Below are positions 17,216 through 25,797 of a DNA stretch of 38,930 bases, piece after piece. How positions within the stretch are numbered: the stretch's first letter is position 1; each line of letters opens with the position of its first letter. The notes under the pieces are model-generated. The model was not told the DNA's origin. It saw nothing but the letters and a program-made list of their open reading frames with translations, and did no database searches. Position numbers and translations under genes: made by a program. The DNA comes from Candidatus Solibacter usitatus (GTDB lineage: Bacteria; Acidobacteriota; Terriglobia; Bryobacterales; Bryobacteraceae). Where the stretch lies: assembly GCA_016191645.1 (NCBI GenBank), contig JACPVQ010000211.1, forward strand, positions 1 to 38,930, read 5' to 3'.

Positions 17216-19839
17216 GGCTCGCGTACGACGCGAAAGCCGATATAATCCGGTCGCGGCTTCGACACCGATTTCGCATCCACGGGTTGATCCGCACTGCCGC
17301 CAAGCGCTTTGCCCGTTCCATCTTTTGCCACTGCCCACTCGGCCGCGTTGCCGCCGAGATCGAACACGGGATCATCGCCTGCGCCGGAGTGCGATCCAAC
17401 GGGCTTCAGAAGCGCGCCCGGTCCCAATCCTTCGATTAACGACGACAGCCGGCGGGCATCGTCGAAGTTGACCGCGTATCCGGCCCACGCATCCAGTGTG
17501 TTGTCCAGCTTGTTCGCCGACAACATTCCGCCGGCCTCTTCCTCGGTCGGCAGGCGGTATTTCTTGCCCGTCTTCCGGCTCAGCCATTCGCAATACTCCT
17601 TCGCTTTTTCAAAGGAAACGCCAGTAGCCGGAAATGTTTGGGTACCTTGCGCCACCGCGAAGGAACCGTCGAACGCCTTAAACTGCGCGCGCGTCACTTC
17701 AAAGCGGCCCACTTCCAACGAACCACGCTCCACCATCTCCGGCGTGTCGCTCAAGCCGCGGCGCTTCAACATGGCGGAGAGAGGCGAGTTGTCGCGCAAC
17801 GCCTCGTTCGTGTCCGGCAAAGTGCGGAACAGGTACTGATCGAACCACGCAAGCTCTTCTTCCACTTTGCGGCGCTGATGAACGTATTTTCGCGGACCAT
17901 GCGCTTCGCCTGGAAATAGAATGAATCGAACATCGGTCTTTTCCAGATGCTTCAGGGCGCGATAATGCTGCCAGCCTTGTTCGGTGGGCACCTGTTTGTC
18001 CTCCGTGCCGAAGAAAATGATAGTTGGCGTACGCACTTGGTCCATGCGAAACAGCGGCGATTTCTTGATGTACAGGTCCGGATCTTCCAGCGGTGTTTTG
18101 CCGATGTAGTAATCGTCGAATGAGTGACCGAACTGGCAATTGCCCCAATCGCTGATCCAATTCACGTCGCCCGCGCCCGCGGACGCCACCTTGTACCTCG
18201 TGGTCCGTGTCGTCAATTCAATGGAGATAATGGACCCGTTCGACCACCCCATTACGCCGAGTTTGTCCGCATCGGCCAAGCCCTTGGCGATCAAGGCATC
18301 GACACCGCGCTCGACATCGAACCATTCGAACTCGTTATAGTTTCCGCCCGAAATCGATTCACCCCACTGCAGGCCGTAGTTGGAACTGCCGTGATAGTTC
18401 GGCTTCATGACAAGCGCGCCGCGCTGGGCGAAGAGTTGAACGGGATAGCCCCATCGATCGCTGAACATATCGAGATCCGCGCCGTGTGGGCCGCCGTGAA
18501 TCATCACCACAAGCGGGTACTTCTTGCCCGGCTGATAATCGTGCGGATAGTAGAGCAACCCTTCTACTTGCTCATTGCGCGCACCCTTCCACGTGATGGT
18601 TTCCGAACGCGCCAGCGGCTTTTTCTTCCATGCGGCGTTCGAATCCGTAACCTGCTTTGGCGTTTCGATTTTACTCCCGTTGAGCGTAGCGCTGAACCAT
18701 TGGTCCGGCTTACTTGCCGTCGTGTGCCGGTAGACCAATCGTGTGCCGGAAAGCTGCATCCCGAAAATGTTGGCGCTGTGTTCGCCTTCGAGAAACTCGC
18801 GCGTCCAACTGGCGCCACTTCGGCGATACCTTGCAATGCGCGGACGCACTCCGTTTGCGAGCGAAGCGATCAAACCGTCCTCGGTGACGACGTAGCCTTG
18901 CGCAAGTCCGTTCGGCCAATCGAGCGGAACCTCGCTGATCGCGCTGGTGGCGATCTCGTAATAGTAGAGCCGCTCGATGGACGCGTTGAGGTATTTCGGA
19001 TGCGTCGTATACGGTGAGGCGAAGTAGAAACCCTTGCTATCCTGCGCAAATTGAGCAAAGCGGAGGAGCAGCTTTCCGTCCGCGAAGAGCCGCCGCTCCG
19101 AGTTGTCTTTGAGATTGCGCAGGAAGCTGATCGGGCGGACCTTCTGATCCCAAACGTAGCTCAGGCTCTGATCGTGCGTGGTCACCGCCCATTCGCCGTT
19201 CGGGCTCACTATATGGTTCGAGATGCGGTCGCGGTTTTCCGTGATGCGTCGCGCCTTCTTCGATTGGACGTCGAAGCGGAACAGCCGAGTAGGCACGACA
19301 TGGCGCTCGTCTTCGACAACCTGCGAAGTATCTTTGCGCTCCTTGATCTTCTGCTCATGGAGGCTGTCGTCTTCGGAAGCGACCAGCAGGAGCGTCGTGT
19401 CGTCGATCCAGGAGAAGGAAGAAACGCCTTTATCCATGCGCGTGGCCGCCGCCGGTTCGCCGCCGCGCGTGTCGATGAGCCAGACCTGCATTCCCCCGCG
19501 CCCTCGCCCACCCGCGGCTTCCACCGGGCCCGCTGCGTCGTCCGCCTTGCGCGAACTTAGAAACGCGATGCGGCGGCCGTTGGGAGAGAATCGCGGCGAG
19601 GAGTGGTTATCCTTGCCTTGCGTGAGCGCGACCTCGTAGTCTTCCGTGAGATTGCGCAGCGCAAGGTTGGAAATGCTCTCGCCTTTCTCGCGATCCATCT
19701 TCGATTTGACGTAGACCAGGAGTTTTCCGTCTTTGGAGATCTCCATTTGCGACGCCGATTCGGCAAGTAGAAGATCGTCGACAGACCATTTGGCGCACCA
19801 CGCGCATGCGGCGATAGCGAGAATCAGAGAGTAGCGCAT
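17212..19839 (-). CDS. Exported S9 prolyl-oligopeptidase-family peptidase with C-terminal FGE-like domain
   Basis: The start at 19839 gives a signal peptide (MRYSLILAIAACAWCAK) and 875 aa; the longer ORF in the track merely reads through the upstream repeat. An N-terminal WD/PD40-type propeller (about 30-420) is followed by the alpha/beta hydrolase domain with HGGPHG, the nucleophile motif GWS533NG, Asp614 (GTEDKQVP) and His647 (GEAHGP). Residues about 700-875 form a second domain like formylglycine-generating enzyme/SUMF1 (VGRFEVTRAQFKAFD, GVSFEKAKEYCEWLS, YRLPTEEEA, GGNAAEWA, GFRVV). The paired active-site cysteines of real FGE are missing near the end, so sulfatase activation is unlikely. 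This domain may instead bind something or resemble an EgtB-type fold. It also has a Gly-rich loop. Confidence 0.88.
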   Translation of the reverse strand: MRYSLILAIAACAWCAKWSVDDLLLAESASQMEISKDGKLLVYVKSKMDREKGESISNLALRNLTEDYEVALTQGKDNHSSPRFSPNGRRIAFLSSRKADDAAGPVEAAGGRGRGGMQVWLIDTRGGEPAAATRMDKGVSSFSWIDDTTLLLVASEDDSLHEQKIKERKDTSQVVEDERHVVPTRLFRFDVQSKKARRITENRDRISNHIVSPNGEWAVTTHDQSLSYVWDQKVRPISFLRNLKDNSERRLFADGKLLLRFAQFAQDSKGFYFASPYTTHPKYLNASIERLYYYEIATSAISEVPLDWPNGLAQGYVVTEDGLIASLANGVRPRIARYRRSGASWTREFLEGEHSANIFGMQLSGTRLVYRHTTASKPDQWFSATLNGSKIETPKQVTDSNAAWKKKPLARSETITWKGARNEQVEGLLYYPHDYQPGKKYPLVVMIHGGPHGADLDMFSDRWGYPVQLFAQRGALVMKPNYHGSSNYGLQWGESISGGNYNEFEWFDVERGVDALIAKGLADADKLGVMGWSNGSIISIELTTRTTRYKVASAGAGDVNWISDWGNCQFGHSFDDYYIGKTPLEDPDLYIKKSPLFRMDQVRTPTIIFFGTEDKQVPTEQGWQHYRALKHLEKTDVRFILFPGEAHGPRKYVHQRRKVEEELAWFDQYLFRTLPDTNEALRDNSPLSAMLKRRGLSDTPEMVERGSLEVGRFEVTRAQFKAFDGSFAVAQGTQTFPATGVSFEKAKEYCEWLSRKTGKKYRLPTEEEAGGMLSANKLDNTLDAWAGYAVNFDDARRLSSLIEGLGPGALLKPVGSHSGAGDDPVFDLGGNAAEWAVAKDGTGKALGGSADQPVDAKSVSKPRPDYIGFRVVREP

Positions 19840-19872
19840 ATTAGGAACATGGTAGCTACGATTTAGGGCTGG

Positions 19873-20045
19873 TGGGGCAGATCTCCAGATCTGCGAGGCG
19901 GTCTCCAGACCGGCCCTGCCGGTACAAGACCGGCTCTGCCGGTACTCATCGTGCGCCGAACTCGGCTGCAACGCAGCCGATTGCCTCTGGCGAGGCCATG
20001 CGGGATCTGGAGATCCCGCCGCAGATCTGGAGATCTGCCCCACAA
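19873..20045. repeat. Palindromic repeat element, copy 2, with 22-bp perfect terminal inverted repeats
   Basis: The left end (19873-19894, tggggcagatctccagatct...) is the exact reverse complement of 20021-20042. Inside, a second imperfect arm (ggcggtctccagacc / ggatctggagatcccgcc) extends the fold, and ggctgc-aa-cgcagcc is a small hairpin. The last 41 bases equal the last 41 bases of copy 1. It sits between the cyclase and the S9 peptidase gene, so it may act as a transcript hairpin or terminator or carry a promoter between the two halves of this block. ORF calls across it on either strand (MGQISRSA...) are artefacts of the palindrome. No clear target duplication is seen. Confidence 0.85.
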
Positions 20046-20046
20046 G

Positions 20047-21018
20047 TTAGAAGACGGCAATCGGGTTGAGTGGTGATCCGGTGCCGCCGGGCACGGCGAT
20101 AGGCGCGGCGGTAAGCAGAAACTCGAAACGGTTTCGTTTTGCGGACTCGATGCCTACGGCTTCCAGATCGAGGTTATCGAAAATGGGAACGCCCATCGCG
20201 ATCAACGCGAGGCGATGGATGGGGTGCGAAACGTTGGGGATCCCGGAAGGCGCAAGGTCGCTTCCCGCGTCGCTGCCAATCATGGCAACGTCACGCTGTT
20301 TGAGCCACTTGGCGCAGGTGGAGTGCATGCCCGCTGCCTTATTCGAAACGTCCCAGGAGCCTTTTTCCGCGCGGCGCGCCCAGCGCCCGGTGCGGAGCAG
20401 CAGCACATCGCCCGCGCCAACGCGTATCCCGGTTTTCTTCTCCCACGCGTCGAAGTCTTCGGGATAGACGGGAGTGCCCGGTTCAAGATACGGAACGCCT
20501 TTGAGCCGCGGAATGTCCATGAGGACGGCGCGCGTGAAGATGCCTTGCTTGTAGTTCTGAATGCCAAGTTTTCCGGCCCCGCTTGCGGTCACTGCCGTCT
20601 GCGGGAATCCGTTATACATTTGCCCCTTATAGAAAATGTGGCAAAGCGAATCCATGTGCGAGTGCGCGTAACCGTGGTAAAGCACGGTGTATTGATCGAT
20701 GCTGAACTGTCCCGGATTATTGACGCCGGTCATCTTCATCTCCTGCACGAAGGGAGAACTGACGTCCGGCGCTTTGTCCTTGAGCGTATCGTGCGACATG
20801 GAAACGGAAATGCCTTCGCGCACCAGCGCGGCCGCCTGCTTGCGTTTGGCGGGCGTGATGAGGTTGATTGCGCCGAGTTGATCGTCCTTGCCCCAGCGGC
20901 CCCAATTGGAAAGCTCCTTCATCCATTGATCGATGTTGGCCTCCGTCACGGCGGGGCGTTGTTGAGCGGGAACAAACGGAAGCAGCAAGAAAAGCGGGAG
21001 CAGAATCTTCATTGTCAT
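20047..21018 (-). CDS. Exported cyclase-family metal hydrolase
   Basis: The 323-aa protein starts with a signal peptide (MTMKILLPLFLLLPFVPAQQ), unlike the cytoplasmic cyclase-family protein at 4696. The metal-site motif is present in the long-form variant HGYAHSHMDSLCHIF, followed by GDVLLLRTGRWARR and GSDAGSD. The family includes kynurenine formamidases and related amide or lactone hydrolases; the long secreted branch is mostly uncharacterised. It lies 9 bases downstream of a sulfatase in the same direction, repeating the sulfatase-then-cyclase order seen at 3298-5250. The stop is 2 bases from the inverted-repeat element. Confidence 0.87.
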   Translation of the reverse strand: MTMKILLPLFLLLPFVPAQQRPAVTEANIDQWMKELSNWGRWGKDDQLGAINLITPAKRKQAAALVREGISVSMSHDTLKDKAPDVSSPFVQEMKMTGVNNPGQFSIDQYTVLYHGYAHSHMDSLCHIFYKGQMYNGFPQTAVTASGAGKLGIQNYKQGIFTRAVLMDIPRLKGVPYLEPGTPVYPEDFDAWEKKTGIRVGAGDVLLLRTGRWARRAEKGSWDVSNKAAGMHSTCAKWLKQRDVAMIGSDAGSDLAPSGIPNVSHPIHRLALIAMGVPIFDNLDLEAVGIESAKRNRFEFLLTAAPIAVPGGTGSPLNPIAVF

Positions 21019-21027
21019 GAGTGTGTC

Positions 21028-22524
21028 CTATTGCCTGCGGCGAGGCGGCGGCGTGTAGAAATCCGGCGGGAAGTCGGCGGCATGGCTCGCTTTGGGATTG
21101 CGGCGATAAGAGACTCCGCCGCGATCCGGATAGAGAGCCATTTGCATACCGCCGGTCTTCTCCAGAATCTCGAAAAGTTTGTTGCGCATTTGCGTAACGG
21201 TTTGCTGATGCGCGGGGCTGAGAATCAGGTTCTGCATTTCAGCCGGATCTTCTTTCAAATCGTATAATTCATCGACGTCCCAGATGCCTTGATAACGGAT
21301 GAACTTGTAGCGGTCGCCGCGAAGGGCATGCATAGTGGGCGTTTGGGGAAAGTTGCGCTCCCAGAAATACTCGTAGAGCAGTTCCGTGCGCCAAGGGACC
21401 TGCTTGCCTGACGCGAGCGGTAGCCAGCTGGCGCCATCGCCGCCGCTGGGAGCCGTGACACCGGCGGCTTCGAGGAAAGTCGGCATGATATCGACATTGG
21501 CGACTACGCTCTCCAACTTCTTACCTTTGCCGAAAAGTTCCGGGCAGCGCGCCAGTAGCGGCACACGCATCGACTCTTCATAAGCGGTGCGCTTGTCGAT
21601 CAGACCGTGCTCACCGAACGCGAAGCCGTTGTCGCCCATATAGACGATCAACGTGGAATCCAGGTCGCCGCGCTCACGAAGAGCATCGAGTATGCGGCCC
21701 ATACTGTCGTCCACACCGGCCAAAGTCTCGGCGTATTGGCGATAGTAATCGGCGATGTCGAGATCGGAATGATAAGGAAATTCCATGCCATGCCAGCTGT
21801 TGCGCTGGTTCTGCACCCACATCGGACGCAGTTGCGAAGGAGCCGCCGGAGCCATCGATTTGGGAAACTTGAACTCCTTGCCTTTGTATTTTCCCTTGTG
21901 CCGCTCGGCTGGAAAGAAATCGGCATGCACGGCCTTGTGCGAAAGGTAGATGAAATAAGGCTGCTCTCGCTTCAGGCTCTTCAACCAATCGAGAGTGTAA
22001 TCGGTAAGCTCATCGGTGATGTGGCCTTTTTGAGGAACCTTCTTGCCGTCCACATTGAGACCGTTCGGCGAAGGCAGATACGTACCCTGCCCGCGAAAGC
22101 TGACCCAACGGTCGAAGCCCGGCTGCGGCGCGTCGGATTCGCCGCCCATGTGGAACTTCCCGAAGAAGCCGGTCTTGTATCCGGCTCTCTGAAGCAGCTC
22201 GGGGAAATAGCGCGTGCCTTTGGGAATCGCCGTATTGTTGTCGATGATGCCGTGTTTATGCGCGTACTTGCCGGTAAGGATGGACGCGCGGCTGGGGCTG
22301 CACAACGCGGTGGTGACGAAGGCGTTCGTGAGGTGAACGCCTTCGCGGGCCAGCGAATCCAGATGCGGGGTCTCCAGCCACTCCTGTGCTTTCATGAAAC
22401 CGAGGGCATCGTAGCGGTGATCGTCGGTGAGGATAAAGATGATATTGCGCCGCTTGCGTGTTTGCTGCTGCGCCAACGCCGCGGGCACGGCAAGAGCGGA
22501 CGGAAGAAAGTCTCTCCGGTTCAT
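21028..22524 (-). CDS. Sulfatase, type I formylglycine-dependent
   Basis: The ATG at 22524 overlaps the permease stop (ATGA) and gives a Tat-like leader (MNRRDFLPSALAVPAALA) on a 498-aa protein. The motifs are LTDD (about 33-35), C75-S-P-S-R for formylglycine, and YMGDNGFAFGEHGLIDKR for the second metal site. The C-terminal part (LYDLKEDPAEMQNL) is standard for arylsulfatases; the last 30 residues are a basic/proline-rich tail. A Lys/Gly stretch (RHKGKYKGKEFKFPK) lies near residue 220. It likely acts outside the cytoplasm on a sulfated compound, and the coupling to an APC permease upstream suggests use of its product or co-regulation. Confidence 0.92.
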   Translation of the reverse strand: MNRRDFLPSALAVPAALAQQQTRKRRNIIFILTDDHRYDALGFMKAQEWLETPHLDSLAREGVHLTNAFVTTALCSPSRASILTGKYAHKHGIIDNNTAIPKGTRYFPELLQRAGYKTGFFGKFHMGGESDAPQPGFDRWVSFRGQGTYLPSPNGLNVDGKKVPQKGHITDELTDYTLDWLKSLKREQPYFIYLSHKAVHADFFPAERHKGKYKGKEFKFPKSMAPAAPSQLRPMWVQNQRNSWHGMEFPYHSDLDIADYYRQYAETLAGVDDSMGRILDALRERGDLDSTLIVYMGDNGFAFGEHGLIDKRTAYEESMRVPLLARCPELFGKGKKLESVVANVDIMPTFLEAAGVTAPSGGDGASWLPLASGKQVPWRTELLYEYFWERNFPQTPTMHALRGDRYKFIRYQGIWDVDELYDLKEDPAEMQNLILSPAHQQTVTQMRNKLFEILEKTGGMQMALYPDRGGVSYRRNPKASHAADFPPDFYTPPPRRRQ

Positions 22525-23993
22525 GATTTCACCTGCTTCGAAAATGCATAGTAAACCGGCACGCCTACGAGAAGGATCACCAAACCTGGCCACGTGGTGG
22601 AGGTGCGGTAGACGAACAAGAGCACAAGGATGGTGGAAGCGCCAAACATGTACAGCGCAGGGATGACGGGGTACCCGAACGCCCGATACGGACGATCGGC
22701 GTCTGGGCGCGTCTTGCGCAGACGGAAGATGCCGGCGATGGTCAACACATAAAAGATAAGCGCGGCGGAGATGACGTAATCGAGCAGGTTGCCGTAGAGG
22801 TTGCCGTATTTGCCGGTAGCGGGGTCGTAGGTGCGCGGAAGAACCAGGGCAGCCGACCAGATGCCTTGCATCACGAGCCCTTTGGCGGGGACACGCTGCG
22901 CGTTGAGTTCACCCGCGCCCTGGAAGAACAGCTTGTCGCGCGCCATGGCGTAATAGGCTCGCGCGCCCGCGAGCACCAGGCCATTGGCGCAGCCGAACGT
23001 GGAGACCATGATGGCAAGGGCCATGATGGTTACGCCGAGTCCGGGGAAGATGGCGTTGAGCGTTGCCGTTGCGACGCGGTCCGCCGGCGCGTGTTGGATT
23101 GCATCAAGGGGCAGCGTAACGAAGTAGGCTACGTTCGATAGCAAATAAAGCGTAATCACAATTCCCGTGCCGAAGGCGAGCGAGAGTGGAATGTTGCGGC
23201 GCGGGTCCTTCACTTCGCCCGCCGTGAACGTGATGTTGTTCCAGGCATCGGCGGAGAAGAGCGATCCGGTTTGCACGACGCAGATGGCCGCGATGAGACC
23301 GAAGAGCGTGGTTGCGTCGAGGCCGGGGACCACCGGGTCGAAGCCGCGCGCGGTCCATGCATCGCCGAAGTTCGTGGAAACGGCGTTCGCATTCCAGCCG
23401 AGCAGCAGGCCGATGATCACGAGCGCCGCAAGCGATCCGATCTTCGCCGATGTAAAGACGTTCTGAATGAGACGGCCATATTCGAGTCCGCGCGTGTTGG
23501 TCCAAGTGAGGAGCGCGATCAACAGGAGGCCCACGAGTTGCGCCGTGGACAACGAAATCGCGTAGCCCGTGGAAAGGTGAAGCGGCGGTACGATGTAGTT
23601 CGTCTCCGAGATGGACGGCACGAGGACGCCAAGAAATCTTCCAAACCCCACCACTACGGCAGCGATGGTTCCGCTTTGAATGACGGCGAACAAAGCCCAT
23701 CCGTAAAGAAATCCGCTGAGCGGATTGAACGCCTCTCGCAAGTAGACATACTGGCCGCCCGCGCGCGGCATCATCGACGCGAGTTCTCCATAGGAGAGTG
23801 CGCCCGCCATTGTGAGAAGCCCGGTGAGGAGCCACGCCATCAACACCCAGCCAGGACTTCCTATGGTGCGCGACATATCGGCGGACACAATGAAGATGCC
23901 CGATCCGATCATGGACCCGGCCACCACCATGGTTGAATCGAATAGGCCGAGGCCGCGTTTGAATTCCGTATCGAGTGCGTGATCGTTCGCCAT
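22521..23993 (-). CDS. APC-superfamily amino acid permease
   Basis: The 490-aa protein has about 12 hydrophobic membrane segments. The first segment has the APC signature of unwound helix 1 (VVAGSMIGSGIFIVSADM), and helix 2-3 shows GALSYGELASMMPRAGGQYVYLREAF, typical of the LAT/APC amino-acid transporter branch. It should transport an amino acid or amine across the inner membrane, by antiport or proton symport. It is 27 bases after the oxidoreductase gene and overlaps the sulfatase start, so it belongs to the catabolic block. The specific substrate cannot be predicted. Confidence 0.9.
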   Translation of the reverse strand: MANDHALDTEFKRGLGLFDSTMVVAGSMIGSGIFIVSADMSRTIGSPGWVLMAWLLTGLLTMAGALSYGELASMMPRAGGQYVYLREAFNPLSGFLYGWALFAVIQSGTIAAVVVGFGRFLGVLVPSISETNYIVPPLHLSTGYAISLSTAQLVGLLLIALLTWTNTRGLEYGRLIQNVFTSAKIGSLAALVIIGLLLGWNANAVSTNFGDAWTARGFDPVVPGLDATTLFGLIAAICVVQTGSLFSADAWNNITFTAGEVKDPRRNIPLSLAFGTGIVITLYLLSNVAYFVTLPLDAIQHAPADRVATATLNAIFPGLGVTIMALAIMVSTFGCANGLVLAGARAYYAMARDKLFFQGAGELNAQRVPAKGLVMQGIWSAALVLPRTYDPATGKYGNLYGNLLDYVISAALIFYVLTIAGIFRLRKTRPDADRPYRAFGYPVIPALYMFGASTILVLLFVYRTSTTWPGLVILLVGVPVYYAFSKQVKS

Positions 23994-24020
23994 GAGGATG
24001 TTCCCAATGGTAACCGAATG

Positions 24021-25070
24021 TCAGATCTCGCCGGATGCGCGCAGCAGCGTTTCGTGCAACAGAAGCTCGTGATTGTAGGAGAAGCGCAGTGCGCTATTCG
24101 TTTGAATGGCGCGCGCGAGTTCCTGGAAGTCGCGGATGAAGCGAGGCTGGGGCGGTAGCGCAATCTGCTGCGCGCCCTTTTTGTACGGGCCCACCGCCTG
24201 CGCGAGATGTACGTGCAAGATGGGGTTCGGCTCCATGGGAGCGATGAGCATTGTGCCGCCGCTGCCAATGATTTCGAACGTGCGATGGATGCCGTTAGCC
24301 GGATCCTTAGCGGAACTGATGACAAGCGCGAGCGCCCTGGGGTATTCAAAGACGGCGAGCGTGTTGTCCTTGAGCGTGTCCTTGATGGAAGTATCGTGAC
24401 GAAGCCAGTGCCGGACGTTGCCGGGGCGGCCGAGGAGGGCAACCACTACATCGATCATGTGGCCGCCGAGTTCGAACAATGCGCCGCCGGGATAGCGCGC
24501 TTCTGTATCGCGCTGCGACTGCCCGCGATCGGAATTGATGGTGGCGCGAATCATGTAGACATCGCCGAGCCAGCCGTTCTTGACCGCTTCCTGAATCTTG
24601 ATGACGCCATCGTGGAAGCGCCAGAGATAGCCGAGTTGCAGGAGCTTGCGGCGCTCGCGGGCAAGATTGGCGAGTTCACGGAAAGGCTCCATCTTGTTGG
24701 TGGGCGGCTTTTCCAGATGAAGGTGTTTTCCCGCTTGCAGGATGCGTTTTCCCATGGGGACGGCATCTTTGACTTCGCCTTCAAAGACGATGAGGTCCAG
24801 CGACTTATCCGCGAGCATTTCCTCCACGGAGACCCAGCGGAGGTTGGCGAACAGTTTGCTGCCGCTTTGACGTTTGCGCGTATCGGCGTCGGTCTCGCAG
24901 ATGGTGACCACTTCGTAGGCGGGGTTATCGAGCATCGCCTGCAGCTTGCCGCTGAGATGGCTGTGTTGAATGCCGAGGATGCCTGTGCGGATCTTCGATG
25001 CGGCAGGCAGACGAGGGGCAAGTGTCGCGGCAGAGGCTTGAAGAAACCGGCGGCGGGGAAGTTGCATCAT
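24021..25070 (-). CDS. Gfo/Idh/MocA-family oxidoreductase
   Basis: The start at 25070 gives a 349-aa protein with a basic twin-Arg-like leader (MMQLPRRRFLQASAATLAP), so it may be exported through Tat with its cofactor. A second Met follows directly. The Rossmann-type N-terminus (IRTGILGIQHSHLSGKLQAM) lacks the usual tight GxGxxG and has instead GIQHSH, which should weaken dinucleotide binding or change it. The conserved HLEKPPTNKM corresponds to the EKP motif with the catalytic Lys of the family. The C-terminal sheet domain is normal. It leads the minus-strand block with the permease, sulfatase and cyclase, so a sugar-like substrate is plausible. Confidence 0.85.
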   Translation of the reverse strand: MMQLPRRRFLQASAATLAPRLPAASKIRTGILGIQHSHLSGKLQAMLDNPAYEVVTICETDADTRKRQSGSKLFANLRWVSVEEMLADKSLDLIVFEGEVKDAVPMGKRILQAGKHLHLEKPPTNKMEPFRELANLARERRKLLQLGYLWRFHDGVIKIQEAVKNGWLGDVYMIRATINSDRGQSQRDTEARYPGGALFELGGHMIDVVVALLGRPGNVRHWLRHDTSIKDTLKDNTLAVFEYPRALALVISSAKDPANGIHRTFEIIGSGGTMLIAPMEPNPILHVHLAQAVGPYKKGAQQIALPPQPRFIRDFQELARAIQTNSALRFSYNHELLLHETLLRASGEI

Positions 25071-25114
25071 GAGGGGTATCGTATCACTCCGGCGCTTGTT
25101 GACCCCATGGTAGA

Positions 25115-25136
25115 ATTCTAGTGGACTTTCTAGAAT
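25115..25136. promoter_or_regulatory. Candidate VapB operator (inverted repeat)
   Basis: The arms attctag (25115-25121) and ctagaat (25130-25136) form a 7-bp inverted repeat with an 8-base spacer. Each half lies in a larger palindrome (TAGAATTCTA at 25111-25120 and TTCTAGAA at 25128-25135). It is AT-rich in a GC-rich region and ends one base before the AGGAG that serves the antitoxin start, a usual place for toxin-antitoxin autoregulation. A TTGACC at 25099 could be a -35 box, but no well-spaced -10 was found. Confidence 0.6.
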
Positions 25137-25150
25137 AGGAGAAGTCAAGC

Positions 25151-25396
25151 GTGTTGAACGTAAAGGACCCGGAAGCACATCGTTTAGCTCAGGCGATCGC
25201 CAGGGAAACGGGGGAGAGCCTTACCAAGGTCGTGATCGACTCATTGCGGGAACGTCACGAAAAACTGGAGAAGCGCCGGCGCAAGGCGAGTTTGACGGAA
25301 CTCATGGCCATCGCCAAGCGGGCGTCCCGGGCGGTGAAGAGGCCCTATGTGGACCATGGCGAACTGCTGTATGACGAGTTTGGGCTGCCGAAATGA
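25151..25396 (+). CDS. vapB: VapB-type antitoxin (Rv0623-like)
   Basis: The 81-aa protein begins with GTG at 25151, with AGGAGAA 7 bases upstream; TTG at the next codon is possible. The N-terminus MLNVKDPEAHRLAQAIARETGESLTKVVIDSLRER is a ribbon-helix-helix-type dimer domain found in PSK/Rv0623-like antitoxins. The C-terminus (YVDHGELLYDEFGLPK) is the toxin-binding tail. It should neutralise the adjacent PIN toxin and repress the operon through the inverted repeat upstream. Its stop overlaps the toxin ATG (ATGA), so production is coupled. Confidence 0.92.
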   Translation: MLNVKDPEAHRLAQAIARETGESLTKVVIDSLRERHEKLEKRRRKASLTELMAIAKRASRAVKRPYVDHGELLYDEFGLPK

Positions 25397-25794
25397 TTCT
25401 CGATACGTCGGCGCTGGTGGCGATTCTGTTTGCGGAGCCGGAAGCGGAGCAGTTCTCGCGAATGATTCTTGAAGCCGATGTCTGCCGCGTAAGCGTCGTA
25501 AGTTACCTGGAACTCACTATCGTGCTGGAGCGGCAGGCTAGACCGGAGGCCGCCCGGCAAGCCGAGGCCTTTTTGCGCACTGCGAGCATCGTTGTGGAAC
25601 CGGTGACATTGCAACAAGGCGCCTTGGCGCGCCAAGCCTACTTCGACTTCGGCCGGGGACGGCATCGGGCCCGACTGAATTTCGGCGACTGTTTCGCCTA
25701 CGCGCTGGCGAGAGCGATGGACGAGCCGCTCCTATTCAAGGGTAATGATTTCCTGCGGACTGATGTGCGCGTGGCACGCGCAGAAGACCGGTGA
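25393..25794 (+). CDS. vapC: VapC-type PIN-domain ribonuclease toxin
   Basis: The 133-aa protein is a complete PIN-domain ribonuclease with the four acidic residues expected at the metal site: D4 (MILDTSALVAI), E40 (SYLELTIVLE), D99 (NFGDCFAYALA) and D119 (KGNDF). VapC toxins cleave tRNA or rRNA when the antitoxin is degraded. The start overlaps the antitoxin stop. All catalytic residues are intact, so it should be active. The target RNA cannot be predicted. The gene ends 3 bases before the convergent CDF transporter. Confidence 0.93.
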   Translation: MILDTSALVAILFAEPEAEQFSRMILEADVCRVSVVSYLELTIVLERQARPEAARQAEAFLRTASIVVEPVTLQQGALARQAYFDFGRGRHRARLNFGDCFAYALARAMDEPLLFKGNDFLRTDVRVARAEDR

Positions 25795-25797
25795 AGG

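Noticed and set aside
19840-20043. 68-residue N-terminal extension of the S9 peptidase ORF
   Set aside because: It translates the palindromic repeat; a similar MGQISRSA peptide appears on the other strand, and a true signal peptide starts at 19839.
20215-21267. 350-aa plus-strand ORF opposite the cyclase gene
   Set aside because: It spans the cyclase, the gap and the end of the sulfatase on the other strand, and has no domain of its own.
24207-25121. 304-aa plus-strand ORF opposite the oxidoreductase gene
   Set aside because: It is the antisense shadow of a gene with clear family motifs, with no ribosome-binding site or recognisable domain.
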